Shown here: positions 32,278 through 44,288 of the stretch, piece after piece | Layout: each line of letters starts with the position of its first letter | How positions within the stretch are numbered: the first letter of the stretch is position 1 | NCBI RefSeq assembly: GCF_000346465.2 | Contig: NC_034014.1 | Location: forward strand, 8,639,020 to 8,703,019 | DNA: 64,000 nucleotides | Direction: 5' to 3' | Source of the DNA: Prunus persica | Taxonomy: Eukaryota; Streptophyta; Magnoliopsida; Rosales; Rosaceae | Notes under the pieces: generated by a model | Told to the model about the DNA's origin: nothing | The model's database searches: none | Seen by the model: only the letters and a program-made list of their open reading frames with translations | Made by a program: the position numbers and the translations under genes

Positions 32278-35216
32278 TTTACTCCTTGTAGGTTCAATCA
32301 AAATCTGAAGGGAGCTTTGGTCCACTTTCTGCGAAGTTTTCACCTTCCTTCTGCATAGTTCAGAGGATTTTTGAACTAAAGAAACCGCGTCAAGAGTTGG
32401 TTGTCAGTGAGAGGTGGAAGCAATGGAAGATAAATATACCAGACGAGATTTCAAGTGTTGAAGCTACAATTTTAGGGGATGATTTCTGGAGCAATGCTCA
32501 TCTATTATTTGAGCCATTTGTAAGATTGCTTCGCTTGATGTTGACAAACTTGTCATGGGAGATGTTTGTGATTGGGGGGTGCAGGCTCTTGAAGCTGTGA
32601 AAAGTAAGGATGTTGATAATGGCACATTGAGTCAGTTGGAAGAGCTAATAGAGAACAGACGGGATGCATTATTTTCTCCACTTCATGCTGCTGGTTACAT
32701 ATTGAACCCTCGATATTTTGGGAGAGGTCAAACTAGAGATAAAACTGTAATGAGAGGTTGGAAAGCCACCCTAGATAGATATGAATATGAAAGTGCAGAC
32801 CGGCGGGTGCTTAGAGAGCAGCTCAACTCTTACTGGCGACTGGAGGGCTCCTTCGGAGATTGAAGATGTTGTGGATTGTAGGGATGAAATGGACCCAGTT
32901 GCATGATGGGAGAACTTTGGATTTGAAACACCTAACTTACAGACACTAACTGTAAAAGTTTTGAGAGATATGGCAAGAGTATGAGTTTCCATGTCAAGAA
33001 ACGGCCAGCAGATTTGGAGTGGACATAGTGGAGCATCTTGTTTTTGTCAGAAACAATCTTAGACTAAATAGCCAAAGAAATGGGATTACAAACTCCTTAT
33101 CTGTCCCCAAAAATGTAAGTTTATGCTCTTCATCTGGAGCCAAGACATGGGAGGGTGCTCATAAAGGTGACTGTGAGTAACCTGATAATCTTTGTTACTG
33201 CTGCTCAATATATTGTAGTGCATTACTGTATAAAGTTATGGATGTATATCTTTGCTTTTCTGGGAAGTTGTGATTAGGGTGATATTCAAAGAGTTCTTCA
33301 GCTGTTATATTGCGTTTGACCTCTCTTGTTCAAGAATTCTTTGTAACTAACATTATGTTCTATGCATTTGGGAAAAAATGATATTGCTAATTGCTCACAC
33401 TTAAGAAGTAGAGTAATGTTATTTAGACACACAACATTGACCACCTTAACTGACCACCTTCCATTAAGTCCAACTTCTCTGCAGATCCTTAAATCCAGAC
33501 ACTCTTTCTGCTCAGTGCATCTTCTAGCCCTGATATTTTATAGACACAGGTGGCCCTGATATTTGTTCTATCATTTTATGTCCTAATCTGCTGACAAAAT
33601 ATGCCGTCAATTTGTATCTTTTAGCAGACAATAAGTTACGAAAAATCGGAATGTAGTTACACAAGTATTTTTTTAGTAGGTGTGTGCTACTGATAATAAG
33701 GAAAATGCTAGAGTCAGCTTACACGGTAATAAAATGAGAAAAACTTTTCTGACACGGATATTGTGCACTCTCTATCTCACTCCTCACTAGTGATCGGAAC
33801 ATGGCCAATCTCATAGATATAACCAAAACTAAATCTGAATTTTTCATCGCATATAAATAGTTTAAAGTAATAAGAATGCTAAAATGTGAAATCTAAGCTA
33901 AGCACATGAAATGAAATAAAAAAATGACATATCACTTAAATGAGGGGGCCTAGGGACTGCGTCCATACATATGAATTGTCGTTATTTGCTAACTTCAAGA
34001 ACATCTGAACATTGTTAGACCAGGGCACTGAGCATAAATCATGGCACAAATCAGTAGATACAACTTTTTTAGAAGTAGCTAGTGGGAAAAGCAACCGCAG
34101 CCCTTCGTTTTATAATGGTTATATGGAGGCTCAAGTATCTGCTTTACGTGGAAATTAAGCAAAAGCCAATTTGGCAGATTATGTATTTGGTCAAGCTATA
34201 AGAGAAAAAATGCAATTAAAAGACTGAAAAGTGGAAATAGAATTGACAAGTGGGCAAAAGACGGTGAAGACCATTGAAGATAATATGTAGTTAGTACTTA
34301 ATGTGGCCACAATATGAGAATAATGGTGGGGATAAAGGATGTTAAGACCTAATTTGTCACAACTTTTGAAGTAAAGAAAAAGCACTTATGTTACATACAA
34401 GTTGAATAATGGGGAATAAAGAAAAAGGAGAGAGGGGAAAAAAAAAAAAAAAAGCTACTTGATTTATCAAAGGGGTCCTAAAAGGAACACGCAACGCAGC
34501 GTTTGATACACTAGCCTTGGTGCTTATGCATATATGTTTATGGAATTATATAGGGGTATGTTAAGATTTGGTTTATCAATGTTATTAATGAAATACTTAG
34601 AGTTATAACTTCAATCAAACAGTGTCATCTAAAGTTCTAGACTCGTGGGTTGTTTTAAGGTTTTGATTATGTTGGATTTGTAAGCTTTATTTAGGTTTCT
34701 GGTTAATTGTGGTGATATGGGCTAGTGGTTTTAGTGCGGATTTTGTCCGTATTAGTTTTGTTTTTAGCGTGTTAGTTTGTTGCTCCCTTGGAATTAGTAT
34801 TTTAGATGTCTTGTTGATGTTTTTAATTGTACAGTTGAAATTTATCTAATAAAGTTTCAATTTGATAAAATTAAAATTAAAACAAAAAACAAGAAAACAA
34901 AAACAGTGTCATCTAAATAACATTCATTCTGTTTTAAGTTGATCAAGACGGCATGTTACCAATTCATGACCACTACCCTACTCATGTGACAACTAATCAA
35001 ACTATTTATTAAAGCCATAATAATAAAGCTCACGGGCCCTTTATACAGATATTGTCATGTAATATCTATGACATCCACCTTCAAATCATACCATAACGAG
35101 AAGAATAACCTACTTAGATCGGAATGCCATTATTTCAAGCCGATCTTATATTGATATGTCTGTGTTTTAATTTTTTATGCGACAATACATGTTGTCTTAA
35201 GATGCTACAATAATTT

Positions 35217-35312
35217 TTTTTGAGGACCTTTCCTATTGAAAGGGGCGATAGCATATTAAATTCACACACATAACTCGGATGTTAAAATTTGAACTCATGA
35301 CCTTGCTTAAAA
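35217..35312. repeat. Dispersed repeat also present at 11010-11100
   Basis: Both copies share TTTTGAGGACCTTTCCTATT, AAAGGGG(T/C)GATAGCATATTAAA, ACACACA and AACTCA(A/T)GACCTTGC. It is non-coding; the family is not identified. Confidence 0.6.
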
Positions 35313-38300
35313 ATAAATTTAAAAAAAAAAAAAAAAAGATACTGCAATAATGGTATTCTCCATGCTAATTAAGAACCCCCTTAATTGGCTATTTTCCTCT
35401 AGTCATGGTATTATCAATTAGGGTGTGCTTAAATTCAGAAAAAAGCTCAAAAAGTACCAAAGTTGATAGTTCATTAGAGTTTATGTTAGAATAATGATGA
35501 GGAGGCTGATGACATTCACGAACAGCTCAAAAATCCCAATGCCTTTGCTCTGAGAGGTACTGTTTTGTCCATCATTCTTCAAACTTACAGGTTTGACATT
35601 TGCTATTTTGTTGATGCTTTGTCTCCATTGGTGTGAACTTGCATTTTGACAAATACACAAATTATAGTCGCTGTGTCATATGAAGATGTCAAATTAATTA
35701 AATTATTTATAATATTAATTCCTAATTAAGTACTTGAATGCGTGATTTAGAATTAGTCTGCCTACAACATTATAATGTGTCTAATTATTAGTCAATTAGT
35801 AAGTTAATATGACACAAAAATCACCATCTCGGCCCACTCCACAATCAACTTGACCTTATTTTTCTTTGGTCTTTCATTGAAAAATCATCTTTGTAAAAAC
35901 TCACTCAAATTGTACTTCCATATATGGATACAAAAATGATAAGTCATGACCCAAACGTAACGATAAAAGACTCATCACTTAACTGTTGCATTTCTCTTGT
36001 CAGAAAGAATTGTCAATCAACTAGCAAGACAAAAAAATTATGGCACTACTTGAGGTGAGCCAACCAACTGTGCAGGCCATGAATGGATCTTCTGTCAACT
36101 AGAAAATTAATTAATTAGTCTGTCTAAATCATTGTTTAATTTTAAAATAAAACAGTTTAATTGTTAGTATGTAGCTCTCACATGAAAAGATGGGGCACCA
36201 TACACACACAAATGATCTAACTAACATCCATTGCATATCATTGGAAGTCTACTATTCGGTCAATTAGTCATGTTTAGTTCTAAATTAATATTTAGAATAT
36301 TCGAATATTTGATATAATTTCAAACTTGGATAATTAAGTCATTTCAACTTGGCAGGGTCATGAACATGTGCCATTGACATAAGAAACACGAGAATTGAAA
36401 TGGTCACAAGCAAAATAATTTATTAATATTATAGGCTAACTTACCTACCACCATGAAATATGATTTGTCAACTTGGTCACATTAGTTTACAAATGCACAT
36501 GGGACTAATTACTCTAGAGGTCACGAAGTAATTTTTTTTTTTTTTTTTTTTCTCCTCATCCCCTTATCTCCTAAAATAGAAAATAAGTGCTTTTCGAACA
36601 CCTTAAAAATGTTACAAAACTACCGCCAACGTGAAGTAATGTAATGTTTTTATTAGAGCTAAGAGCATATCCACTAGAAAACCGATTAAATCGGCAACAG
36701 ATTGGTATAATTTATTTTGTTGAATCCGGTGCATAAACCGAACTGAACCGGTGATTCCGGTTTGGTGGTTGGGAGAGAGATTGTATAACCGTCAGCGCGC
36801 CAAATCGAACTGATTTTTTATGGAAAAATAAAAAATTATTATTAATATATACATGGCAGACATTCATTGGAGGTTTTTCACATACCCTACAGCTCGCCGC
36901 ACCCGATCACAACCCGCTCCAAAATATCCCTAATCCAGTCGAAGCCCTAAACAAGGTGGCAATAGCACTGACACTGCCCCTGCCACCAACAACCAAGGAT
37001 GACATATTGGAATGGAATACACAGTAGCTGCCTTTCATTTTGGTTTCTAATTTTTTGGAATTTTAACACATCAGGTGCCTCAGATTTTGCTTTTGTAATG
37101 TTATCGAATTTGAACGGAACATAGCTTTAATTATTTTGGTTTAAATTGTAAGCCTTTATAAAGGCTCTTTAATGATGGATTTTTGATGATGAATGTTGGT
37201 TTTACAATTATGAATATGCGATGTTGAACGTTGGATGAAGCATGTTTTGGATTGTGCTAGGAATCTGTTACAAGAATGTAGGATTTGAAATGTAAATCAG
37301 ATTTAGGCCTTGAGTTTGGGCATGTTCTGACTTAAGCTCAAAAATCACCAGGTCTGTTGCACCAACCCAAATCAAACTACCAATTCTGGTTAACCGAAGT
37401 GGTCGGTTCCTTCACCCTTTAGTTTGATGTCAGTGCCAGCTTTCTTAGAATCGAAGGCTACGATTCGATGATCAGTTTGAACTCGGGATCGAACTAATCC
37501 AGACCAAGACCGAGCCCGACCCTAATTGCTATAAAATAAAAATAAAATAAAAAAATTGATTTGTTTGATGCAAATGTATATATTTAGAACAAGAAGACTA
37601 GGAAATTTGATTATTTTCCGTTACTTGACTCACAAAATGTTAGAAAAATATAAATGAAAAAAAAATCCAAAGTAAATGAACCCTACTGACCAATAATAAA
37701 CCATAAATATAGATATTTATCAATTGGGAATAATATATAGGATAGAAGCTTCACCAGTAGCTATATATAAATATATTTAATTATTGACCAAGATATCAAC
37801 TTTTTAACTGGGGCTTTTGTGTTGAAACCCACCGACTAATTTCTTCTCTGAATGTGCTCATCCATCCATGATCCATCCATGTGTTTTGTTTCTCTTCCTT
37901 TTACTTTAACCTCACCGAAAAGGTCATTATGGGTTTTGTCTCTTCTTGATTTATCTGGAAAACGAAAGACATGCTTTTCTTTTGTGTCAAGGAAAATTGG
38001 TAGTTTCTATCTCCTTCTCAGCAGACACTACCGAGAGAGAGAGAGTAGCAGATGATACTGGTCAAGTTTACAAGACAAGAATGGCATATAAGGGGTAGGT
38101 CCCAAAAGCCCACTCTTAAATGGAGGGTAGGTCACAATGTCCATCTTTTTGGCACATTAGCCTCTTTTGATTAGCTTCACCTTCCCAAAATCGTTTCAGG
38201 GAATTTTCCAGCATCCAAGGTAGCTAGATATTTAGGGTCATTTACCCAAATCAAATTAATTATCAGAGTACAAGCTAACGGAAACCTAATAAGAAATGCC

Positions 38301-39269
38301 AAATACGATTCGACAGATTATGATATGGTTTGTATCATCTTGGTAAAGAGAGCACCACACTTCAATTCGGAGTTTTAATATTTAGGTCCCATTTGATTTC
38401 AATTGGGCCTAAGATTTTAAAGAGACAGACCAACTACCAAATATGAATGAAATCTACCATATCATTTGACAAAAAATAAAAAATAACGTGTGCATTCGAG
38501 CATTTATTATGAAAGGTATCTATACTATTAGTAATGTGGCCACTTATTATATGTTTTATTTTATTTTATCTTTCAAATGTGAAATTTTATGTCTTCTTTA
38601 ATACAAATGATATTGAAGGAGAGGGATTCGAACAATGGAGAAATTATAGAATACGACAATTGATTATTAATTAACACATGGTTTGGTCAATTATAATTTG
38701 GGTAATGTTAAGCTTACCATATTTTTTATACCACATTGTGTCCCACCTCTCTAATAAAAGTGGAGCCGAACAAATTAAAAAGAGAAAACAATCCACAGTT
38801 TTGACAAAGGACAGACATGACCCTTCAATCAAGGCTCTGGCAAGTAAGAATGCTTTGTTTGTATGACTTGTATGAGGGCTCTTGTTTATATTGGCTTAAG
38901 TTTAAATATACTGTAAACACTAACCTGTGGGTTCTGAAATTCATGTCATTAATGATCCACATGATTAAGAATTCCTGTCATTAGCAAAATTTCACGTTCC
39001 AATGTGTGCACGGCATCGCAGCAATCAACTGTTTTAACAATGGGAAGTGATATTTCCATGGCTTTTTAATTCTATAGCTGTCAATCCAAACCCATCTCAC
39101 CAGCTGTAAGAATAATTTTCACATGTAAGCATGTACAGTGTACTTTGTTTAATCATACTAATATAGTTCTATAATAACTTTCAATTTTCTAATCGAAGAA
39201 GGTTAAGCAGTCTTTTTTAAAACTATACACATATTGTCTTGACCTAAGTTGTTTAACTTAAATAATAGT

Positions 39270-39367
39270 ATACCGATTTGAGTTCGTAAGGACAACATTC
39301 TAGTCTAGTGATACTTCTTTTTCTAATGATAAAAAAGGTCCCATAGTCAAATTTCCCAATAAATAAA
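39270..39367 (+). repeat. SINE-like fragment, copy 1
   Basis: Shares GACAACATTCTAGTCTAGTG and ACTTCTTTTTC with the copy at 45045-45130. The better copy has TCTAGTGGTAC and AAGTTCGAACCTC, which resemble pol III A and B boxes. Confidence 0.45.
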
Positions 39368-40064
39368 ATATGAAAACCTTATTTTACATGCTATAAAGTA
39401 ATGAACTCTCTTATAAACAAAATTCTTAAGAAATAAAAGAAGCAAAATTATAATGGTAGTTCTTATCATTCCAACGGTCATGAATTTAAACAAGCATGAT
39501 CTCGATATGTTATGTTATTACACTATCAATTACAAAAGCACACATTCATGCAATTCTATCTGCTTTATGATTTTTGTTGATGCATTATAGTTCTTTCGTT
39601 TAGATATATGTTATGTAGTTGTGTGTTTTTTTGACTTTTGCATGTTGTGCAAAATAAGAGAGTTGATGAACCCCAAACATTTCTTAGGGTGAATGGCGTG
39701 TGAGTTGACACAAGGCTCTAGGATGAAAACACGCCGAGGATTTGCGCCTTTTTTTTATTACAAAGTGACTCGAATTTTGTTGATTATAACTAATTCACAT
39801 TACCAAAGCGGAAATTATAAAATAATTATATAAAAAGTTGACCATTTAGATTGTAATCTAAACAAATTTGTACTATGAAAAAGAAAAACAAGTGGACTGA
39901 TAAATCTGTAAAAAAAAAAGCTAAAAAAACAAGTGGTCATTTTATTTTACTGCGATTTTATGGGCAAATGTCTATGTTGCGTTTAGTGACAAAATAAATA
40001 ATAATAATTTCTTCTCCTATTTTCTCTTGTAAGGGTACTTTGGTATTTTGCAGGGATGCTAAGG

Positions 40065-40450
40065 GTCTTTTTGGTATTCAATTTGATTCCAAATTTTTAA
40101 AACTCAAAAACAGAATTTCAGTCTAAAACAAAGAAAACCTGTTTGGTAGCCCTATTTTTAAAAACTCAAACTCAAGAACAACTAAAAACCACCCCAATTA
40201 TTAAAAACAAAAAATATCTGTTTTTTCACAACTAAAAAACACCCCAATTATTAAAAACAAAAAATATCTGTTTTTTCAGTTTTTTTCTAACAATCCACAA
40301 GTTCTCAAATTTTTAAGATTTGAAAACAGTTTTCAACGTGCATACCAAACAAGTTTTTAAATCTTAAAAATAAATTTAAGAACTCCTTGTTTTAAGAAAA
40401 ATCAAAGTTTTTGAGTTCCCTATTTGAATAGGATATCAAACGCCCCCTAA
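40065..40450. repeat. hAT-like MITE with an internal 50-bp tandem duplication
   Basis: The left end (GGGTCTTTTTGGTATTC) pairs with the reverse of the right end (GGGGGCGTTTGATATCC), a common plant hAT-type end. Inside, a 50-bp unit is repeated head to tail at 40178-40227 and 40228-40277 with one or two differences. The flanks share CTAAG, but I cannot fix an 8-bp target copy. Confidence 0.5.
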
Positions 40451-40763
40451 GCTTGCCAGCTCAAGCTTAGCCCGATCTTCTTTTATTAATGGCAAACTAT
40501 AATGTCGGCTCCTAATATTTGCGAACACTCTCAATCTCAAATAAGGCAGACTTTGCTCAATTGTTCCTTTGAACAAAAAAAGGACTGCTACCTATGGCAT
40601 AATTGCAATTTCATGTTCCACGACATTTTTGCACAATATTTTATGTAATTAAGAGATTGGATGGAGTGGTAATCTTTTTTCTTTTTTTCACATCGGATTT
40701 TCCTCCACTAGGGATTTTCAAAGCAAGACTTTGACAAGGCCACATAAGTTGCATCCAAGTTCT

Positions 40764-40972
40764 CAGTGGCGGAGCTAGGATTCTTAGTATAGAGGGGCCA
40801 AAATTTCAAAATCACTTCTACTAGGTTTTTCATCTTCAACTGGGAGGGCCATCACTAATCTAATTGCAGTAATTGTATTGCTATATCATATATTTAATAA
40901 TATATTACAAGAGATTAATAATTAAGTGGGGGGGCCAGGGCCATGGCAGGCCTGGCTGTAGCTTCGCCCCTG
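40764..40972. mobile_element. hAT-type MITE (209 bp)
   Basis: The inverted ends CAGTGGCGGAGCTA and (reverse of right) CAGGGGCGAAGCTA are bounded by exact 8-bp copies of CAAGTTCT (40756-40763 and 40973-40980). Non-coding. Confidence 0.85.
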
Positions 40973-41192
40973 CAAGTTCTAATAGTACTTGTAATAAGTC
41001 GTTTATATCAATCATGTTTTCTTTCTTTTTTTGACACAACGGCGATAGTGTTTTATTTGAGGAAACTGAGTAACAGGTACAAAAAATCAGACTATGTCCT
41101 AGAGGATTAGGCGAGTACTCTACACCAAAAGAAGTGTAGAGGGTGTTGGTCTACTGAGGTAGCCTACCTTCTCAACCACGAGCGGGAAAAGG

Positions 41193-41354
41193 TGAAGGAA
41201 ACATTAAATTATAGGTATAGTTAGCCACAAATATAAGGTTATAATTAACCTTAGGCAACGAAAGCTTTAAAATTTAATCTTTGAGCTATAATACAACTAA
41301 CTCTAAGTATCTTGAAGCTTAGTTTCGATTGTTCCACTCCTAGACTTTCTAGAC

Positions 41355-41392
<38 letters not shown>

Positions 41393-44283
41393 AACTTTAT
41401 CCTTGAAGCACCACTCAAGGTTAACATCCTTAGAGTTGATCACCTATAGAAGGCCTTGTAGATTCACCAAATCACCAATGAAAGTGTTCTCTAACTTTTC
41501 AACACCAAGGAAGATGAAGGATATAATGCAACCTAGGAAGGAAGGATGCTAGTGTTCACTTCCTGGGGTGGCTGATTTTTGATAGGTGGGAAGAGCTTGA
41601 TAGTGTTCTAATCCTCTCTAGAAACTAGCTAAAAACCCTTACTTTTTCTCAAGAGACAAAATTCACTTAAATAGACACGCAAGGGAGGTAAATATATATG
41701 AATTTTATTTTCCAATTCATATTGAACAATTCTAGTTGCTTTCTCACTACCCGAGGAGAGCCGTGCATCAAATATTAGGGTTTTGATTTTTCATGTTCAG
41801 CCGTCATCCCCTCATCGGCCTAATCATGCTTGTTTTCGTCCATGTTCAGTCGCGTCGTCGTCCTTCTCCACTTGACAGTATCGAGTCATTTTTCTTCCAC
41901 GTCGAGTCGCTGCCATCACTCCTCTCTTCAACTCTGGGGTGCTGGCCTCGTTGTTGTCTCTCTCATATCCTAGGCATTGGTTTCATCGTTCTCTTTATCC
42001 ATAGTGCGTCGGCGTCTCTGGTGGTTGCTTTGGTATGGTGGTTTCAGCTAGTCTGCTCTTGCTATTGTGCCGTCAGTCTCCAAGTCAACAACGGTCATGG
42101 TGCAAGCTGCTTCGTTGGGGTCGGCGGTCACGATGAAAGCGGCTTTCCTCACGCCTCCTCCATCATCTGATCTGCGATCTCAAGCTTTACCTTTAGGAGA
42201 AGACGACCGTTGTCCAGAGATTTAGCGTGGGTGGCTTTTCACCTATGGTCTATAGCTTTGATCCTCATTTTCACAATGTTGGGCCAAGTTTTTGGCAACT
42301 AGGGTTGTTGGGTACCATCATTTTACCCTTATTTACAAGTGATGTTGGTGTCCTTATTGACAAACCTATGGAGTCTCGTAGACGCCTTTCTTAAAGTGTT
42401 GTTGGAGCATTCGTGGGCTTGGCATCCATGGAATGCTCTTATGCCTGATCCCCGTGTTCAAGTTAAGTAGCTAGGCCAGTTTTGTTATTTTTCCATGGTG
42501 TTTTCTTCATTCTCCCCTTAACTGATATTTGATTCTCTGCATGTCTCAAGGACTATGTTTTCATAGGAGGTTGCTTTGTCAGTGTTAAGATGATAGGGCG
42601 TGCTTGGGGGTCAATCCTGGCATGTTTCTCTTATTTCATCGCTAATTTCTATTGGAGGTGGCTGGAGATGGTGTGTTTAGTGGTTGTTTTCTTTCTTCTT
42701 GGCGTATTGTGTTCTCTGTCGGATGTTCTCACTATCTTGTGGTTGTGCAAAGGACTATGATTTCATAGCAAGACTTTTTTGACAGTTGGATTTTGTTGTA
42801 GTGTTCTCATTGGAGGTCTTTGCATCGAACGTCTATGAGTCAATTTGCTATTTTATTTTATCCTGCTCTAGCATTGGTCCTGCGTGACTGTTTCAGACTC
42901 TTTTGTTAGTCTATGACATGTGTGGTATTCTTTCCTACCTTGAGGTTTGTCCCTCAGGAATATTTTAATGAGGCTACTATTTCGTGTCATTCTATGTACA
43001 CTACTTTGATTCAATTAATGAATTCTATTTCTAAAAACGAAACAATTTGACACATAAGGAAGAGACTAAAGTCTTCCCTTGGTAAAACTGGCCATGGGGT
43101 CTCTAGTTGCCTCTTGGGCTTATGTGGTCATCCTACTATACGCACATGTCTTAACAAACCCAAATGGGCCATGAACCCGATTTTATAGTTTATGCCCAAT
43201 TTACTCTTTTCCAGCATTATCTTAATTAATTCAATCTCCATTAAATTAATAAGTTTATGTACATCATATTTATTTCCTTTCATCTAACATTATCAGTGTG
43301 CGATTCATTAGGTTCTTAATCGACGAGGCATTGTGCGATCCAAAACTCTTTATTGATTGATTGTGAGTTAAAACTTCCTTTTAATTCTTCCTTCATGAGA
43401 AAAAGATTCTATCTTTGTTCCCAGGGCTTCCACAAACCGTGAGTGACGTCTAGCAATTTGTCACGGTTGCCCAAGCCAATATAGAATGGAGTTGTGAACC
43501 TATTCAGTTGAGATTACCATGCAATGCTCTTGATCATGCTAATTAGGTCATGAAATTCGTGTCAAGCCCTTAGTGTGATCTATAGTTTCATGTGATTCAT
43601 TAGAGCATGATCATAATCTCTGTTATTGATATAGCTCGTTGCTTTAGCCAAAGACTTTCTAGTCATATCTTCTGAGCATTCTCCTTCTTTATTGAAAGTA
43701 GAAATTCCTTGTTGTACACTCACACGTCTCCATGAATTGATCATGAACCCTTGTCATATCTTTGGGTTATGCCTAGAGGAACACAACACTTCAACATGGC
43801 TAAGGGCCTACGACTCTTCCATGAGACAACTCGTGATGCCTCAGGTCAAGACTAATTTGCACTATTCCAACTTGAGAGATTTTGATTGACATGTAAGTTA
43901 AACTTTCATTCACTTTGTTGATCACGTTCAGTGAATTCATTCTCTAATGAACACTCATGCACTTATCTTAGTGTCTCCACATAAATGACTCGAGACCAAT
44001 CATCCTTTTGATTGAGCAGATACAATGCATGATGGTCTTTGTGGATTATCAATGTCTAGTTGATTATCCTATGACCATGAACAGTTTAGGACATGGACAT
44101 GGTACATAAAGGTCTCCTGAACTTAACTTCTTTAAGTCACTTTCTACGTCTCACGATCCACGACTTGTTGGTTAAGTAAATGACTAAGATTATTACTCAA
44201 AACAACATAGTGCCCTTAATTAATTAGGTGAAACATCCTTAGAGTTTACATCTCATGATTGGCTCTAGGGTATATTTCTAACA
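41193..44283 (-). mobile_element. Possible long solo LTR interrupted by another repeat
   Basis: On the minus strand the element starts TGTTAGAAATATACCCTAG (44283 downwards), a usual LTR start, and would end ...GTTTCCTTCA at 41193. AAAGG lies just outside each end (41188-41192 and 44284-44288), which fits a 5-bp target copy. Outside the ends the sequence reads on as one repeat. The middle part (about 41765-43045) looks different, ends ...TTAATGAATTCTATTTC like a LINE tail, and may be a nested insertion. No pol genes seen. The 125-codon frame at 41793-42170 has no recognised domain. Confidence 0.45.
41357..41388. repeat. (GA)n microsatellite
   Basis: 32 bp of perfect GA dinucleotides inside the LTR-like element. 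Confidence 0.9.
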
Positions 44284-44288
44284 AAAGG

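Larger units (their letters stand above)
22146..33072 (+). pseudogene. BED-finger / DUF659 / hAT-dimerisation transposase-like gene, split by two retroelements
   Basis: Three pieces stay collinear. 22146-22416 starts MPSECDKWGWKHVTVF and has a BED-type finger (CNHC ... RVRAHLL). 25517-26130 continues KPIKRIKTLRPSLCV and has the DUF659-like VDIGDTDGADNVF, VGPSNVLKII and HIFWSPCTSHF. 32278-33072 carries VVSERWKQWK, DDFWSNAHLLFEP, PLHAAGYILNPRYFG and a decayed dimerisation end (VFVRNNLRL). Such genes are domesticated or decayed hAT transposases. The first break is an LTR element (22417-25516), the second a LINE (26131-32187). There are further stops and frame changes, including TAG at 26041-26043 where the family usually has a sense codon after FICK, and several after 32350. 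It is not expected to give a working protein. Confidence 0.8.
33073..39960. other. Gene-free intergenic region with old repeats
   Basis: No supported gene in about 6.9 kb. I note a repeat at 35217-35312 that matches 11010-11100 (shared TTTGAGGACCTTTCCTATTG and GATAGCATATTAAA), a LINE-tail-like stretch ending TCTAATAAAGTTTCAA at about 34840-34860, an (A)n/(T)n run at 36532-36551, and a SINE-like fragment at 39270-39367. Open frames such as 37852-38055 have no recognisable domain. Confidence 0.5.

Noticed and set aside
41793..42170. 125-codon frame on +
   Set aside because: No domain or homology signal. It lies inside repeat sequence and has an ordinary length for chance in GC-richer DNA.
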